Source: Chloroflexota bacterium
GTDB lineage: Bacteria > Chloroflexota > Anaerolineae > Caldilineales > Caldilineaceae
DNA: 64,000 nt
Assembly: GCA_018969295.1 (NCBI GenBank)
Contig: JAGWYN010000001.1
Coordinates: 248,001 to 312,000 of the forward strand
Direction: 5' to 3'
Shown: piece by piece, positions 25,564 through 34,080 of the stretch
Layout of the letters: the number at the start of each line of letters is the position of its first letter
How positions within the stretch are numbered: position 1 is the first letter of the stretch
Notes under the pieces: model-generated
What the model was told of the DNA's origin: nothing
The model's database searches: none
The model's input: the letters and a program-made list of their open reading frames with translations, nothing else
Program-made: the position numbers and the translations under genes

Positions 25564-26934
25564 GTGGTCTTTGATTATCTAAAACAACAGCAGGCGCGTC
25601 TGGTCGAGGATCTCTGCAGGCTGCTGCGCCAGCCCAGCGTGGCTGTCCAGAACTTGGGTATGGCGGAATGTGCCACGCTGCTCTGGCAGCAGATGGCCGA
25701 TTTTGGGATGGCGCCCCAGCTGTTGCCGACGGAGGGGTTTCCGGTGTTATACAGCCGCATCCCAGGAGTCTCTGACTACACCTTGTTGATCTACGGCCAC
25801 TACGATGTTCAGCCGGTCGACGACGAATGGAAATTTGCGCCGTGGGGGGCAGAGATCGACAACGGGCGGATCTATGGCCGGGGGGCTGTCGACGACAAAG
25901 GGGCGGTCATGGCGGCGCTGCAGGGGGTGCGCGCCTATCTGGCGACGGGAACCCCTCTGCCGGTCTCGGTCATCTTTTTGATCGAAGGCGAAGAGGAGAT
26001 CGGCAGCCCACATCTGGCTGCGTTTCTCCGGAGCCACCAGGATCTGCTGCGGGCAGATGCCCTGATCAATTTTGACGACAATGTCTGGCCTGACGGGCGG
26101 CCGCGCGTGGTGACCGGTGTCGGGGGGGGGGCTCTGGTTCGTATTGAATCTCGGCGCCCGCGCGAATTTCATGGGATGATGGCGCCGCTGATCGAAAATG
26201 CGATCTGGCGGCTGCAGAGCGCGCTGGCGACGCTGCGCGCCCCAGACGGCCGGGTCACGATCGACCAGTTTGCAGACGACGTTCGCCCGCCGACTGCGGA
26301 AGAGCTGGCTGCCCTGCGCTCACTTCCCTGGGACGGTGCCCAGCTTTTGCAGGATTCAGGGCAGCCCCATTTTGTCGGGGGGGCCAGCGGCCTGGATGCG
26401 CTGACTCGTCTCTACCTGATGCCGACCTGCAATCTGACGGGCTGGGAAGGAGGCTATGTGCGCCCGATGCGCAAGAGCGTCGTCCCCCATTTTGCTGCCG
26501 CCGAACTGGATTTTCGGACGGTCCCCGATCAGCGCGGTGAGCGCATTGTCCAGCTGTTGCAGGAACACCTGGCCCGCCGCGGCTTCACCGATCTCAGTGT
26601 AGAACTGCTGGTCGAGACCGACTGGTTTCGCTGTGACCCCAACAATCCGGCTGCCCAGGCACTGGGCAACGCCATCCGCAGCACCTTTGGGGTGGAACCG
26701 GCGCGCCAGCCGACCTATCCGGGATTTGGCCCGGAACCTCTCTTCGCCCAGTGGCTTGACATCCAGGAACAGGCCTACAGCGGCTTTGGCCCGACCGAAG
26801 ATCGCCTGCATGCCCCTGACGAATACATTCGGATCGAGGAGTATGTGAAAGGGGCCGCCTGTGTGGCGGCATTGCTTGCTGAATACCCCAAGGTCAAAGC
26901 CGTGCGCCAACAGCAGAGCGAAAGGAAGCGCTGA
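25564..26934 (+). CDS. M20 family metallopeptidase (dipeptidase-like)
   Basis: The product is 456 aa, the length of the carnosinase/PepV-like dipeptidase branch. Zinc-site motifs are YGHYDVQPVDD (His, Asp), GRGAVDDKGAVMAA (bridging Asp), LIEGEEEIGSPHL (catalytic Glu-Glu), ALINFDDN (Asp) and RLHAPDEYIRIEEY (His). The insert from about residue 185 is the dimerisation domain. The GTG at 25564 is taken as start because AGAGG lies 8 nt before it; no ATG is available near the family N-terminus. Its stop shares one base with the start of the M24 gene (TGATG). Two other M20 dipeptidases lie at 41.5-44.3 kb. Confidence 0.9.
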   Translation: MVFDYLKQQQARLVEDLCRLLRQPSVAVQNLGMAECATLLWQQMADFGMAPQLLPTEGFPVLYSRIPGVSDYTLLIYGHYDVQPVDDEWKFAPWGAEIDNGRIYGRGAVDDKGAVMAALQGVRAYLATGTPLPVSVIFLIEGEEEIGSPHLAAFLRSHQDLLRADALINFDDNVWPDGRPRVVTGVGGGALVRIESRRPREFHGMMAPLIENAIWRLQSALATLRAPDGRVTIDQFADDVRPPTAEELAALRSLPWDGAQLLQDSGQPHFVGGASGLDALTRLYLMPTCNLTGWEGGYVRPMRKSVVPHFAAAELDFRTVPDQRGERIVQLLQEHLARRGFTDLSVELLVETDWFRCDPNNPAAQALGNAIRSTFGVEPARQPTYPGFGPEPLFAQWLDIQEQAYSGFGPTEDRLHAPDEYIRIEEYVKGAACVAALLAEYPKVKAVRQQQSERKR

Positions 26935-28109
26935 TGCCATCTGTTCAAGAAAAAGAGCGTCGTCTGGCTGCCCTGCGCGCCCTGATGCGTGCGCAGGGGT
27001 ATTCAGCTTTGGTGCTGAGCGGCAACGCCGAAGCCACCCAGCGCGGCTACATCCGCTATGTCGCTGACTGGCGGCTGTGGGGGGGGAAGGGCTTTGTCGT
27101 GCTGCCGCTGGAGGGGGAGCCGCTGCTGATTTTGGGGGTTGGCTCGCAGTCTTATTGGGCCAGGCAGGTCAGCTGGGTTCCGGCGGTGCGGGCGGCTGGG
27201 GACTTGGTGGCCGAAGTGGTGCGTGGCATCGAAGAGCTGGGTCTGGCGGAGGCGACCCTGGGGCTGGTGGGGATGCGTGCTGTGATCGGCTACGGGGATC
27301 TGCAGCGTCTGCAGCAGGGGCTGGGCCGTGTGCAGTGGGTCGACGCCACGCCGGAGGTGGACAGGATCATGGCGGTCAAAAGTCCTGAGGAACTGGCCCT
27401 GGCCGCCGAGAGTTCTCGGGCGGTCGCGCAGGCGCACGCCGTGCTGCGTCAGGTGTTGGCGCCGGGCAAAAGCGAACGGGCTGTCATGGCACAGGCGACT
27501 GCGTTCCTGGCCGAGAGGGGCTGTCTGGATGGGATCGCCCACCTGACGTCAGAAGCGAGCCCTTTTTTTCGGCCGCCGACCGAGCGGGTGATCGAGCCGG
27601 AGGACATTTTGAAGGTATCTCTGGAGTTTGCTGGCCCCAGCGGCTACTGGGTGGAGCTCTCTGGGGTCTACTCGTTTCGTCCTCCGCCCGACCGTGAAAG
27701 GCGCTATTATGCAAGCAGTTTGAAAGCGATCGAGCGGGTCAAGGCGATCTTGCGTCCTGGCGCGACGGGCGGCGATGTGACGCGCGTCGTCGAAGAGACC
27801 TTCGCCCAGGATGGTTGGAAGGTCACCGGACGGGGTGTCTGGGACGGCCATTTGATCGGGCTCAACGTGATCGCGCCCCCCTACGGACAGGCGGGGAACA
27901 GGGATCTGTTTCAAGAGAACATGCTTTTTAACATCCACCCGGGTCTGCTGGTCGACGACGACCAGTTTGGTCTGTTTGTGCAGGACAACCTGGTGGTGAC
28001 ACCGGCGGGTGGCAGGCCCTTGGACAGCTACCGGCACGAGTGGTGTGTGCTGCCCCCTGCCGCTTCCGTCCATTCTGGAGAATACAGCGGGAAACTCAGC
28101 GAGAACTAA
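26934..28109 (+). CDS. M24 family (Xaa-Pro peptidase/creatinase-fold) protein with altered metal site
   Basis: The product is 391 aa with an N-terminal creatinase domain and C-terminal pita-bread domain. The five metal ligands of methionine/proline aminopeptidases are mostly replaced: the Asp-Asp segment reads KVSLEFAGPSGYWVELSGVY, the Glu of the EPG motif is His in MLFNIHPGL, and the final Glu is Gln in GLFVQDNLVV; GVWDGHLIGLNV keeps a histidine. Creatinase in the same family also lacks metal, so it may be a C-N hydrolase acting without metal or a pseudo-enzyme. It overlaps the M20 gene by one base. Confidence 0.82.
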   Translation: MPSVQEKERRLAALRALMRAQGYSALVLSGNAEATQRGYIRYVADWRLWGGKGFVVLPLEGEPLLILGVGSQSYWARQVSWVPAVRAAGDLVAEVVRGIEELGLAEATLGLVGMRAVIGYGDLQRLQQGLGRVQWVDATPEVDRIMAVKSPEELALAAESSRAVAQAHAVLRQVLAPGKSERAVMAQATAFLAERGCLDGIAHLTSEASPFFRPPTERVIEPEDILKVSLEFAGPSGYWVELSGVYSFRPPPDRERRYYASSLKAIERVKAILRPGATGGDVTRVVEETFAQDGWKVTGRGVWDGHLIGLNVIAPPYGQAGNRDLFQENMLFNIHPGLLVDDDQFGLFVQDNLVVTPAGGRPLDSYRHEWCVLPPAASVHSGEYSGKLSEN

Positions 28110-28123
28110 GGAGTCAAACAAGA

Positions 28124-29542
28124 GTGACTATGGCCAGAAAAAAATTTGTAGGCATTCAGATCAGCCCGATCAGCTTTATCGACGAGGGGGTCGAGACGGT
28201 GCTGGAGACCCTGCAGGAGCGTGCCGGCGTCAACGTGCTGATGATTGGGACCGTCTCGTGGCTGGGGCTCAAGGCTGGGCGCAGCATCTCGTATTCGCTG
28301 GACGGCTGGCCCGACCACGGGGTGCCCGAGCCGCTCACGATGCAGGGGGGCGCCTATTTCAACCCTCATCCAACTTTCTACACCAACACATTCATCAAAG
28401 ACTTCCGGGCGAGCGACGCCATCTTGCAGGGGGTCGACATCCTTGAACAGGTGATTCCAGAGGCCCACCGTCGTGGCATGCGTGTGATGCCCGAACTGAT
28501 GGAGCCGCTCTTCAAATATGCCGGGCATGGTTCGACCAACACGGTCTCGATCGCCAATCTGCCCCAGTGTCTGGAGGTGGACCTGTTTGGGCGGCATGGC
28601 CAGGAGCCCTGCACCAACCACCTGGACTACCGGCTGTGGTGGCATTCGATGATCGAGGATCAGTGCCGCAGCTATGCGATCGACGGCATCATGTGGTGCA
28701 ACGAACGACGCAGCCCGCTCGACCAGCTGATCGCCGGGCTGGCGCCCAGCTGCTTTTGTGCCCACTGCCGTCGTGAGGCGCAGGCGCGCGGGATCGATGT
28801 GGAGGGGGCGCGCAAGGCCTTTTTGGAGCTTTACGACTTTTTCCAGCGTGCGCGCGCCAACGAAGACTTTGTGGACGGTGCGCTGATCGAGTTTTTGCGT
28901 GTGCTGCTGCGCAACCCTGAAATTTTGATCTGGGAGCGCTTCTGGCTGGAGCGCAACAAAGATCTCGACCGCGAGCTTTATGGCCAGGTCAAATGGTGCA
29001 ACGCCGACCTTGAGTTCGGGCTCAACGTCTGGAACCGCAACCATTTCAACCCGCTGCGCAAGGCCCAGTGGCCATGGCTCGAACAGACCCGCTACGCGGA
29101 CTGGGTCAAGCCGATCACCTACCAGCACCAGTCGGGCCAGGTCTATGTCAAAGAGATGAGCGACTTTCATCGTTCTCTCCTGCGCGACCTGACCCCCCAG
29201 GAATTTACGCCGATCATGTACAAGCTGCTGGGGCTCAACGAGGCGCCGTGGGATCAGCTGGTCCAGACCGGGATGGACCCAGATACCTATGTCTATGGGC
29301 AGTGCGCCGACGCAGTGCGTGGGGTGCAGGGCAAGGTGCCGGTCTACATGGGGATCGGGGTCGATGCCCCTCGGGTGCAGGCAGACCAGGCCGTCTGTAC
29401 CCCCGACATCGTCTACCGCAGTGTGCTGGCGACCTACCGGGCGGGGGGGCAAGGGGTCATCTTTGCGCCCAACTATGCCAGCATGAAGCTTTCCAACCTG
29501 GACGGTGCCCGGCGGGCGCTGCGCGAACTGGGAGTCGAGTGA
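28124..29542 (+). CDS. TIM-barrel-like protein, putative glycoside-hydrolase-type fold, function unknown
   Basis: The product is 472 aa. No precise family is recognised. The arrangement of ISPISFIDEGVETVLETL, GMRVMPELMEPLF and DGIMWCNERRSPLDQL resembles the early strands of beta/alpha-barrel proteins related to glycoside hydrolases, and SCFCAHCRREAQARGID is a Cys-rich segment often seen in such uncharacterised proteins. Acidic residues at strand ends could be catalytic, but this is a guess. There is no signal peptide, so it acts inside the cell. The start is taken as GTG 28124, 10 nt after AAGGAG; an ATG two codons later (28130) is the alternative. The next gene starts 2 bp after its stop. 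Confidence 0.5.
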   Translation: MTMARKKFVGIQISPISFIDEGVETVLETLQERAGVNVLMIGTVSWLGLKAGRSISYSLDGWPDHGVPEPLTMQGGAYFNPHPTFYTNTFIKDFRASDAILQGVDILEQVIPEAHRRGMRVMPELMEPLFKYAGHGSTNTVSIANLPQCLEVDLFGRHGQEPCTNHLDYRLWWHSMIEDQCRSYAIDGIMWCNERRSPLDQLIAGLAPSCFCAHCRREAQARGIDVEGARKAFLELYDFFQRARANEDFVDGALIEFLRVLLRNPEILIWERFWLERNKDLDRELYGQVKWCNADLEFGLNVWNRNHFNPLRKAQWPWLEQTRYADWVKPITYQHQSGQVYVKEMSDFHRSLLRDLTPQEFTPIMYKLLGLNEAPWDQLVQTGMDPDTYVYGQCADAVRGVQGKVPVYMGIGVDAPRVQADQAVCTPDIVYRSVLATYRAGGQGVIFAPNYASMKLSNLDGARRALRELGVE

Positions 29543-29544
29543 CG

Positions 29545-30495
29545 ATGCGCACACTCTATCTGGCCGACCTGGCCATTCACCCGGAGCAACTGGCTGCGAT
29601 TCGTGCTGTGCTGCCTGCGGACTGGCAGCTGAGCGACCAGCCGGACGCTGCCGCAGTGTTTCTGACGGAAAATCGGGCCATCGACGCCGAGATGGTGGCG
29701 CGGGCGGGCGATGCGCTCCGGCTGGTGGTGCGGCTCGACACCGGCCACGCCGCACTGCCGGCCGACCTGGCCGTGCCTCTGGTCGACCTGCCCAACACGG
29801 CCCTGTTGGGGGTGGCCGAGCATGCGCTGCTGCTGATGATGGCGCTTTCCCGCCAGCTTTTTGGTGTGGTCGCCGCCACCCAGGCCCAGCAGTGGCTTCC
29901 CGAACGCAGCGAGCCGATCCTGACCGACCAGCGCCGCTACACCTACAACTGGATCGGCCTGCAGGAGTTCGGGGTGCTTTACCGCAAGACCCTGGGGATC
30001 GTCGGGCTCGGGCTGATCGGGGCTGCTGTGGCCCAACGGGCGCGCGCCTTTGGCATGCGGGTGCTTTACACCCAGCGCACCCGGCTGGATCCGGGTCGGG
30101 AACAACAGCTGGGGGTTGGCTGGCGGCAGCTGGACGATCTGCTGGCCCAGAGCGACTTTGTCTCGCTGCACCACCGCTTTCAGGAGGAACCCGGTGGCAA
30201 CGACAAACAGATCGGGGCCCGCGAGCTGGCGCTGATGAAGTCAACGGCCTATCTGATCAACACGGCGCGCGGGCGGTTGGTCGACGAAGAGGCCTTGGCG
30301 GCCGCCCTGGCGGGCGGCCAGATCGCCGGAGCGGGATTGGATGTCTTCCGCTGCGAGCCGTTGCCGCCCGGCCATCCGTTTTTTGCCCTGGCGGGCCCGC
30401 GTTTGATTCTGACCCCCCACGTTGCCGGCGCGCCGATTGCCGAAGCGCGCCGGACGATCGCCGACGAATTTGTCGAATTACTTCATGCTCTTTGA
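29545..30495 (+). CDS. D-isomer specific 2-hydroxyacid dehydrogenase
   Basis: The product is 316 aa. The Rossmann motif is GIVGLGLIGAAVAQRARAFG; the catalytic residues are Arg in NTARGRLVDEEAL, Glu in DVFRCEPLPP and His in LTPHVAGAP. It is a paralogue of the dehydrogenase at 15.8 kb but more diverged in the substrate domain, where RYGSRPDGID is replaced by RLDTGHAALPAD. It is translated right after the TIM-barrel-like gene and followed by an amidohydrolase after 19 bp. It probably interconverts a 2-oxo acid and a 2-hydroxy acid from the amino acids released upstream. Confidence 0.88.
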   Translation: MRTLYLADLAIHPEQLAAIRAVLPADWQLSDQPDAAAVFLTENRAIDAEMVARAGDALRLVVRLDTGHAALPADLAVPLVDLPNTALLGVAEHALLLMMALSRQLFGVVAATQAQQWLPERSEPILTDQRRYTYNWIGLQEFGVLYRKTLGIVGLGLIGAAVAQRARAFGMRVLYTQRTRLDPGREQQLGVGWRQLDDLLAQSDFVSLHHRFQEEPGGNDKQIGARELALMKSTAYLINTARGRLVDEEALAAALAGGQIAGAGLDVFRCEPLPPGHPFFALAGPRLILTPHVAGAPIAEARRTIADEFVELLHAL

Positions 30496-30514
30496 AAACT
30501 TGTGAGGAACTCCA

Positions 30515-31753
30515 ATGGCTGAGCCACCTGCCTGGCATTACCAGAAAATTACCAAACCCATGTTCGATCTGCCCCCGGTGCAGATGATTTTGCGCGGGCG
30601 TGTGCTCACCGGCGCCGACCCTGCTGCCGGCGATGTACTGTTCGAAGACGGCTTTGTCGAGTTTTCCGGCGGCCGGATTGTCGCCGTCGGGCCGGCTGCC
30701 GAACTGGGCAGCCGGCTAGATGAAGCGGTGGCAACCGGCGGCACGATTCTGCCCGGCCTGATCAACAGCCATGCCCATCTGGCCTGGGATGGGATCCACG
30801 ACCTGGCCCGGCAGTCGATGGACGATGCTGTGGAAATCAGCGCCTACAAATGTGCCAGCAACATGCTGATTTCGCTGCGTGCTGGGGTCACCACGGTGCG
30901 CGACCTTGGGATGAACAAGAGCAATTTTTTTGCCAAACAGGCAGTGGCCCAGGGCATCTTTCCGGGACCGCGTCTTTTGGTCTGCGGTGAGGCGATCATC
31001 CAGACCGGCGGCCATACCTACTGGTGCTGTCGGGAGGCGAGTGGGGCCGACGAAATGCGTCGCGCCGTGCGCGAGCAGGTGCGCGGGGGGGCTGACCTGA
31101 TCAAGATCATGGCCTGCCACGACACGCTCGAATTCACCGACGCCGAGCTGGAAGCGGTGATCGACGAAAGCCACCGCAACGGATTGCCGATCACCGCCCA
31201 TGCCACCTACGACGCCTGCATCGCCCGCGTCGCCGAGTTCGGCGTCGACTGTGTCGAGCACGGCGGCAGCATGAGCGACGCCACGATCCAGCTGCTGCTC
31301 GACAAACGGATCCCGATTGTCACGACTTTTGCCCCGCTGGTCATGCAGAGCATGCCCGAACTGGCCCGCCAGTACGGTGTGCCCGAGTGGAAGATCGCCG
31401 AGCGCCAGAAGGCCGTAGCCGACCCCAAGCGCTACCAGGGGCTGGTCAACGCTGCCGCGGCCGGGGTCACGATCGCCTTCGGCACCGACGCCGGGAGCCC
31501 GGTTGTCGGCCACAACATCGTGGCACCCGAATTGGCGTTCATGGTCAAGCTGGGAGTCAAACGGGACAACTACGACGCCATCCGCAGCGCTACCAGCGTG
31601 GCTGCCCAGGTCAACCGGCTTGAGGCCAAGGTCGGTCTGCTGGCCCCTGGCAAGCTGGCCGACCTGATCGTGGTGGCCGGTAACCCGCTGCAAGAGCTGG
31701 ACGCGCTCAACCAAGTGCAGATGACCTTCCTGGAAGGAAAACGAATGGTATGA
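30515..31753 (+). CDS. amidohydrolase (imidazolonepropionase/Xaa-Pro dipeptidase-like)
   Basis: The product is 412 aa. The metal-dependent amidohydrolase signatures are complete: INSHAHLAWDG (HxH), GGADLIKIM (lysine), PITAHATYD, CVEHGGSM and FGTDAGSPVVGHN. This combination with GVTTVRDLG is found in the group annotated as imidazolonepropionase or prolidase-like, several of which hydrolyse dipeptides or N-acyl amino acids. The ATG at 30515 has GAGGA upstream. The stop overlaps the following aminotransferase (ATGA), so the product of hydrolysis is plausibly handed to transamination. Confidence 0.87.
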   Translation: MAEPPAWHYQKITKPMFDLPPVQMILRGRVLTGADPAAGDVLFEDGFVEFSGGRIVAVGPAAELGSRLDEAVATGGTILPGLINSHAHLAWDGIHDLARQSMDDAVEISAYKCASNMLISLRAGVTTVRDLGMNKSNFFAKQAVAQGIFPGPRLLVCGEAIIQTGGHTYWCCREASGADEMRRAVREQVRGGADLIKIMACHDTLEFTDAELEAVIDESHRNGLPITAHATYDACIARVAEFGVDCVEHGGSMSDATIQLLLDKRIPIVTTFAPLVMQSMPELARQYGVPEWKIAERQKAVADPKRYQGLVNAAAAGVTIAFGTDAGSPVVGHNIVAPELAFMVKLGVKRDNYDAIRSATSVAAQVNRLEAKVGLLAPGKLADLIVVAGNPLQELDALNQVQMTFLEGKRMV

Positions 31754-32919
31754 ACAGCACCCCCCTGCTCGGTGCCTTGGCGCACCGCATTGTCGAAGAG
31801 GATGTTTCGCTGCGCACGCGCATGCTGGAGATCGCCGCTGGGTTGGACGATGTGATCGCACTGGGGCGTGGGGATCCAGATTTTCACACCCCCCCCCACA
31901 TTGTGGCCGCGGCCCACCGTGCGCTGGACGAAAACCAGCACCACTACACCCACCCTGCCGGGCTGCCGGTGCTGCGCAGCGCCATTGCCAGCCACCTGAG
32001 CGACGAATTCGGTCTGCGCTACAGCGCAGACGAGATCATTGTCACCGCCGGCGTGCAGGAGTCGATCGTGCTGACCATGCTGGGGTTGGTCAACCCTGGG
32101 GAGGAGGTGCTGATCACCTCCCCGCGCTTCACGACCTACGACACGGCAGTCTCGCTCTGCGGCGGGGTGCCGGTGCCGGTGCCGACCTACGAAGAGGATG
32201 ATTTCGCCCTGATGCCCGCCGCGATCGAAGCGCGCATCACCCCGCGCACCAAAGCCCTGGTGCTGGTGACCCCCAACAACCCGACCGGTGCGGTCACCCC
32301 GCCGGCGGTGATCCGCACGATCGCCGACCTGGTGCAGCGCCACAACCTGGTGCTGGTCAGCGACGAGATCTACGCCAAGCTGATCTACCCTGGATCCGAA
32401 CATCTTTCGGCGGGCACCCTGCCGGGCATGCGCGAGCGCACGATCACCCTCAACGGCTTTTCCAAAGCCTATGCGATGACCGGCTGGCGGGTCGGCTATC
32501 TGGCAGCGCCGCACGAATTCACACAGCGGCTGATCGAGCTGCGGCATACGCTCAGCATCAACACCAACACCCCCGCACAGCATGCGGCCCTCGCCGCCCT
32601 GACCGGCCCCCAGGAGGCCGTCCAGGCGATGCTGGAGGAATACGCCGAGCGCCGGAGCTATCTGATGCGGGCGCTGAGCGAGCTGGGGTTGAGCTACGGC
32701 CACCCGGGCGGCGCCTTCTATATCTACACCAATGTGTCGAGCACCGGGCTGGCCTCCCCGCGCTTTTGTGAGGAACTGCTGCGCCACGGCCGTGTCATGA
32801 TCTTTCCGGGCAGCATGTTCGGCGACGACAGCGACCGGTACGTGCGGATCAGCTACCTGCAGCCGCTGCCCCGCATCGAAGAGGCGCTCGAACGGATGCG
32901 TCGGTTTCTCCAACGCTGA
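31750..32919 (+). CDS. class I/II PLP-dependent aminotransferase
   Basis: The product is 389 aa. Motifs are IALGRGDPDFHTPPHI, TAGVQESIVLTM, TPNNPTGAVTP, LVSDEIYAKLIY and the PLP lysine in LNGFSKAYAMTGWRVGY. It is the third active paralogue in the window, nearest in wording to the ones at 10.4 and 24.3 kb. It ends the long plus-strand catabolic operon. A hairpin-forming inverted repeat and direct repeats follow it, separating it from the oxidoreductase genes. Confidence 0.92.
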   Translation: MNSTPLLGALAHRIVEEDVSLRTRMLEIAAGLDDVIALGRGDPDFHTPPHIVAAAHRALDENQHHYTHPAGLPVLRSAIASHLSDEFGLRYSADEIIVTAGVQESIVLTMLGLVNPGEEVLITSPRFTTYDTAVSLCGGVPVPVPTYEEDDFALMPAAIEARITPRTKALVLVTPNNPTGAVTPPAVIRTIADLVQRHNLVLVSDEIYAKLIYPGSEHLSAGTLPGMRERTITLNGFSKAYAMTGWRVGYLAAPHEFTQRLIELRHTLSINTNTPAQHAALAALTGPQEAVQAMLEEYAERRSYLMRALSELGLSYGHPGGAFYIYTNVSSTGLASPRFCEELLRHGRVMIFPGSMFGDDSDRYVRISYLQPLPRIEEALERMRRFLQR

Positions 32920-32929
32920 ACCCTACCAT

Positions 32930-32981
32930 CCTGCAACAGGAGGTCCGCTCTGCCCCGGCAGCGCGTGCTTCCTGTTGCAGG
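32930..32981 (+). repeat. 12-bp inverted repeat (hairpin) after the catabolic operon
   Basis: cctgcaacagga at 32930-32941 and its exact complement at 32970-32981 are separated by 28 bp. No T-tract follows, so it is either a Rho-type processing hairpin or a looped operator for the next genes. Confidence 0.65.
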
Positions 32982-32985
32982 GAAC

Positions 32986-33016
32986 TTCGGTAAGAAATTC
33001 GGTAAGATTCGGTAAG
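32986..33016 (+). repeat. three direct repeats ttcggtaag before the Gfo/Idh gene
   Basis: Exact copies lie at 32986-32994, 32998-33006 and 33008-33016, that is 12 and 10 bp apart, close to one helical turn. This pattern is typical of tandem half-sites for a DNA-binding protein. The oxidoreductase starts 14 bp later. Confidence 0.75.
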
Positions 33017-33030
33017 AAAAGAGTCTCGTG

Positions 33031-34080
33031 ATGAGTACAGAGCCATTTCGAATTTTGCAGGTTGGGCTGGGCAACCGCGGGCGCATGTGGGGCCAGGTGA
33101 TCGGTCGCGAGGCCGGGATCACCGTCAGCGGGGTCGTGGATGTCAACCCGGCGACGGTGGCGGCCTTTGCGGCCGAACACCCGGCTGTGCCGGCCTTTAC
33201 GGAGCTGGAGGCTGCGCTGGCGGCCACCCAGAGCGATGCCGTGCTGTTGGTCACCCCGCCGGACGGCCATCTGGCGCAGGCGCGCCAGATCTTTGCCGCC
33301 GGGTTGCCGCTGCTTGCCGAAAAACCGCTCACCCTGGATCTGGCCGAGGCCGTCACCTTGGTGGATCTGGCCCGCCAGGCCCAGCTGCCGCTGGCGGTCG
33401 GGCTCAACTTCCGCTACCTGCCGGTCTCGCGCCGCATCCGAGAGCTGGTGGCCGGAGGCACACTGGGGGAACCGGGCTTTGGCCAGTTCACCTACCAGCG
33501 CAACCGGGATGGCCGCCTGCCCTGGCTCAACAAATACCCGCTGACGATGCGGCACCCCATGATGCTGGAGCAGAGCATCCACCATCTCGACCTGATCCGC
33601 TTCTGCTATGCCCGTCCGGTCGAGAGCGTGCTCTGCCGGACCTGGAACCCCCGCTGGAGCCTGTACGCCCACGACAGCAACGTGGCCTGCCTGCTTCAGC
33701 TGGCCGGCGGGCTGGAGGTCAACTATCAAGGGACCTGGACCGGCGGCTGGAATCCGCTGCGTTTTGAGTGGCGCACCGACCTCTCAGAAGGGGTGATCGT
33801 CCAGCGCCAGCTTTTTTCTGACCTGGCCGTTGCCCGCACCGACGATACCGAGTTGACCCCGCTGGAACTGGCGGCGTGCGAGCCCTTCTACGACGACTCT
33901 GCGGCGCTGCTGCGCTCCTTTGTCGACCATGTGCGCCACGGGGCTCCGCTGGAATGCAGCGGCGCCGACCATTTGGTCACCCTGGCGCTCTGTTTTGCGG
34001 CCATCGAGAGCAGCGAGACCGGTTGTGCCGTCCACCTGCCCGAGTTTTGTGCGCGCCACGGGATCGCGCTGTCGGCATGA
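33031..34080 (+). CDS. Gfo/Idh/MocA family NAD(P)-dependent oxidoreductase
   Basis: The product is 349 aa. The N-terminal Rossmann domain opens with LQVGLGNRGRMWGQVI and contains the family EKP motif (LLAEKPLTLDLAEA). The central beta domain contains the QSIHHLDLIRF segment with its conserved histidines. Members act on sugars, inositols and related polyols. A GTG immediately upstream (33028) is in frame, but the ATG at 33031 is preferred. It is coupled to the epimerase behind it by ATGA, pointing to a small sugar-modification pair that may be separate from the peptide genes upstream. Confidence 0.88.
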   Translation: MSTEPFRILQVGLGNRGRMWGQVIGREAGITVSGVVDVNPATVAAFAAEHPAVPAFTELEAALAATQSDAVLLVTPPDGHLAQARQIFAAGLPLLAEKPLTLDLAEAVTLVDLARQAQLPLAVGLNFRYLPVSRRIRELVAGGTLGEPGFGQFTYQRNRDGRLPWLNKYPLTMRHPMMLEQSIHHLDLIRFCYARPVESVLCRTWNPRWSLYAHDSNVACLLQLAGGLEVNYQGTWTGGWNPLRFEWRTDLSEGVIVQRQLFSDLAVARTDDTELTPLELAACEPFYDDSAALLRSFVDHVRHGAPLECSGADHLVTLALCFAAIESSETGCAVHLPEFCARHGIALSA

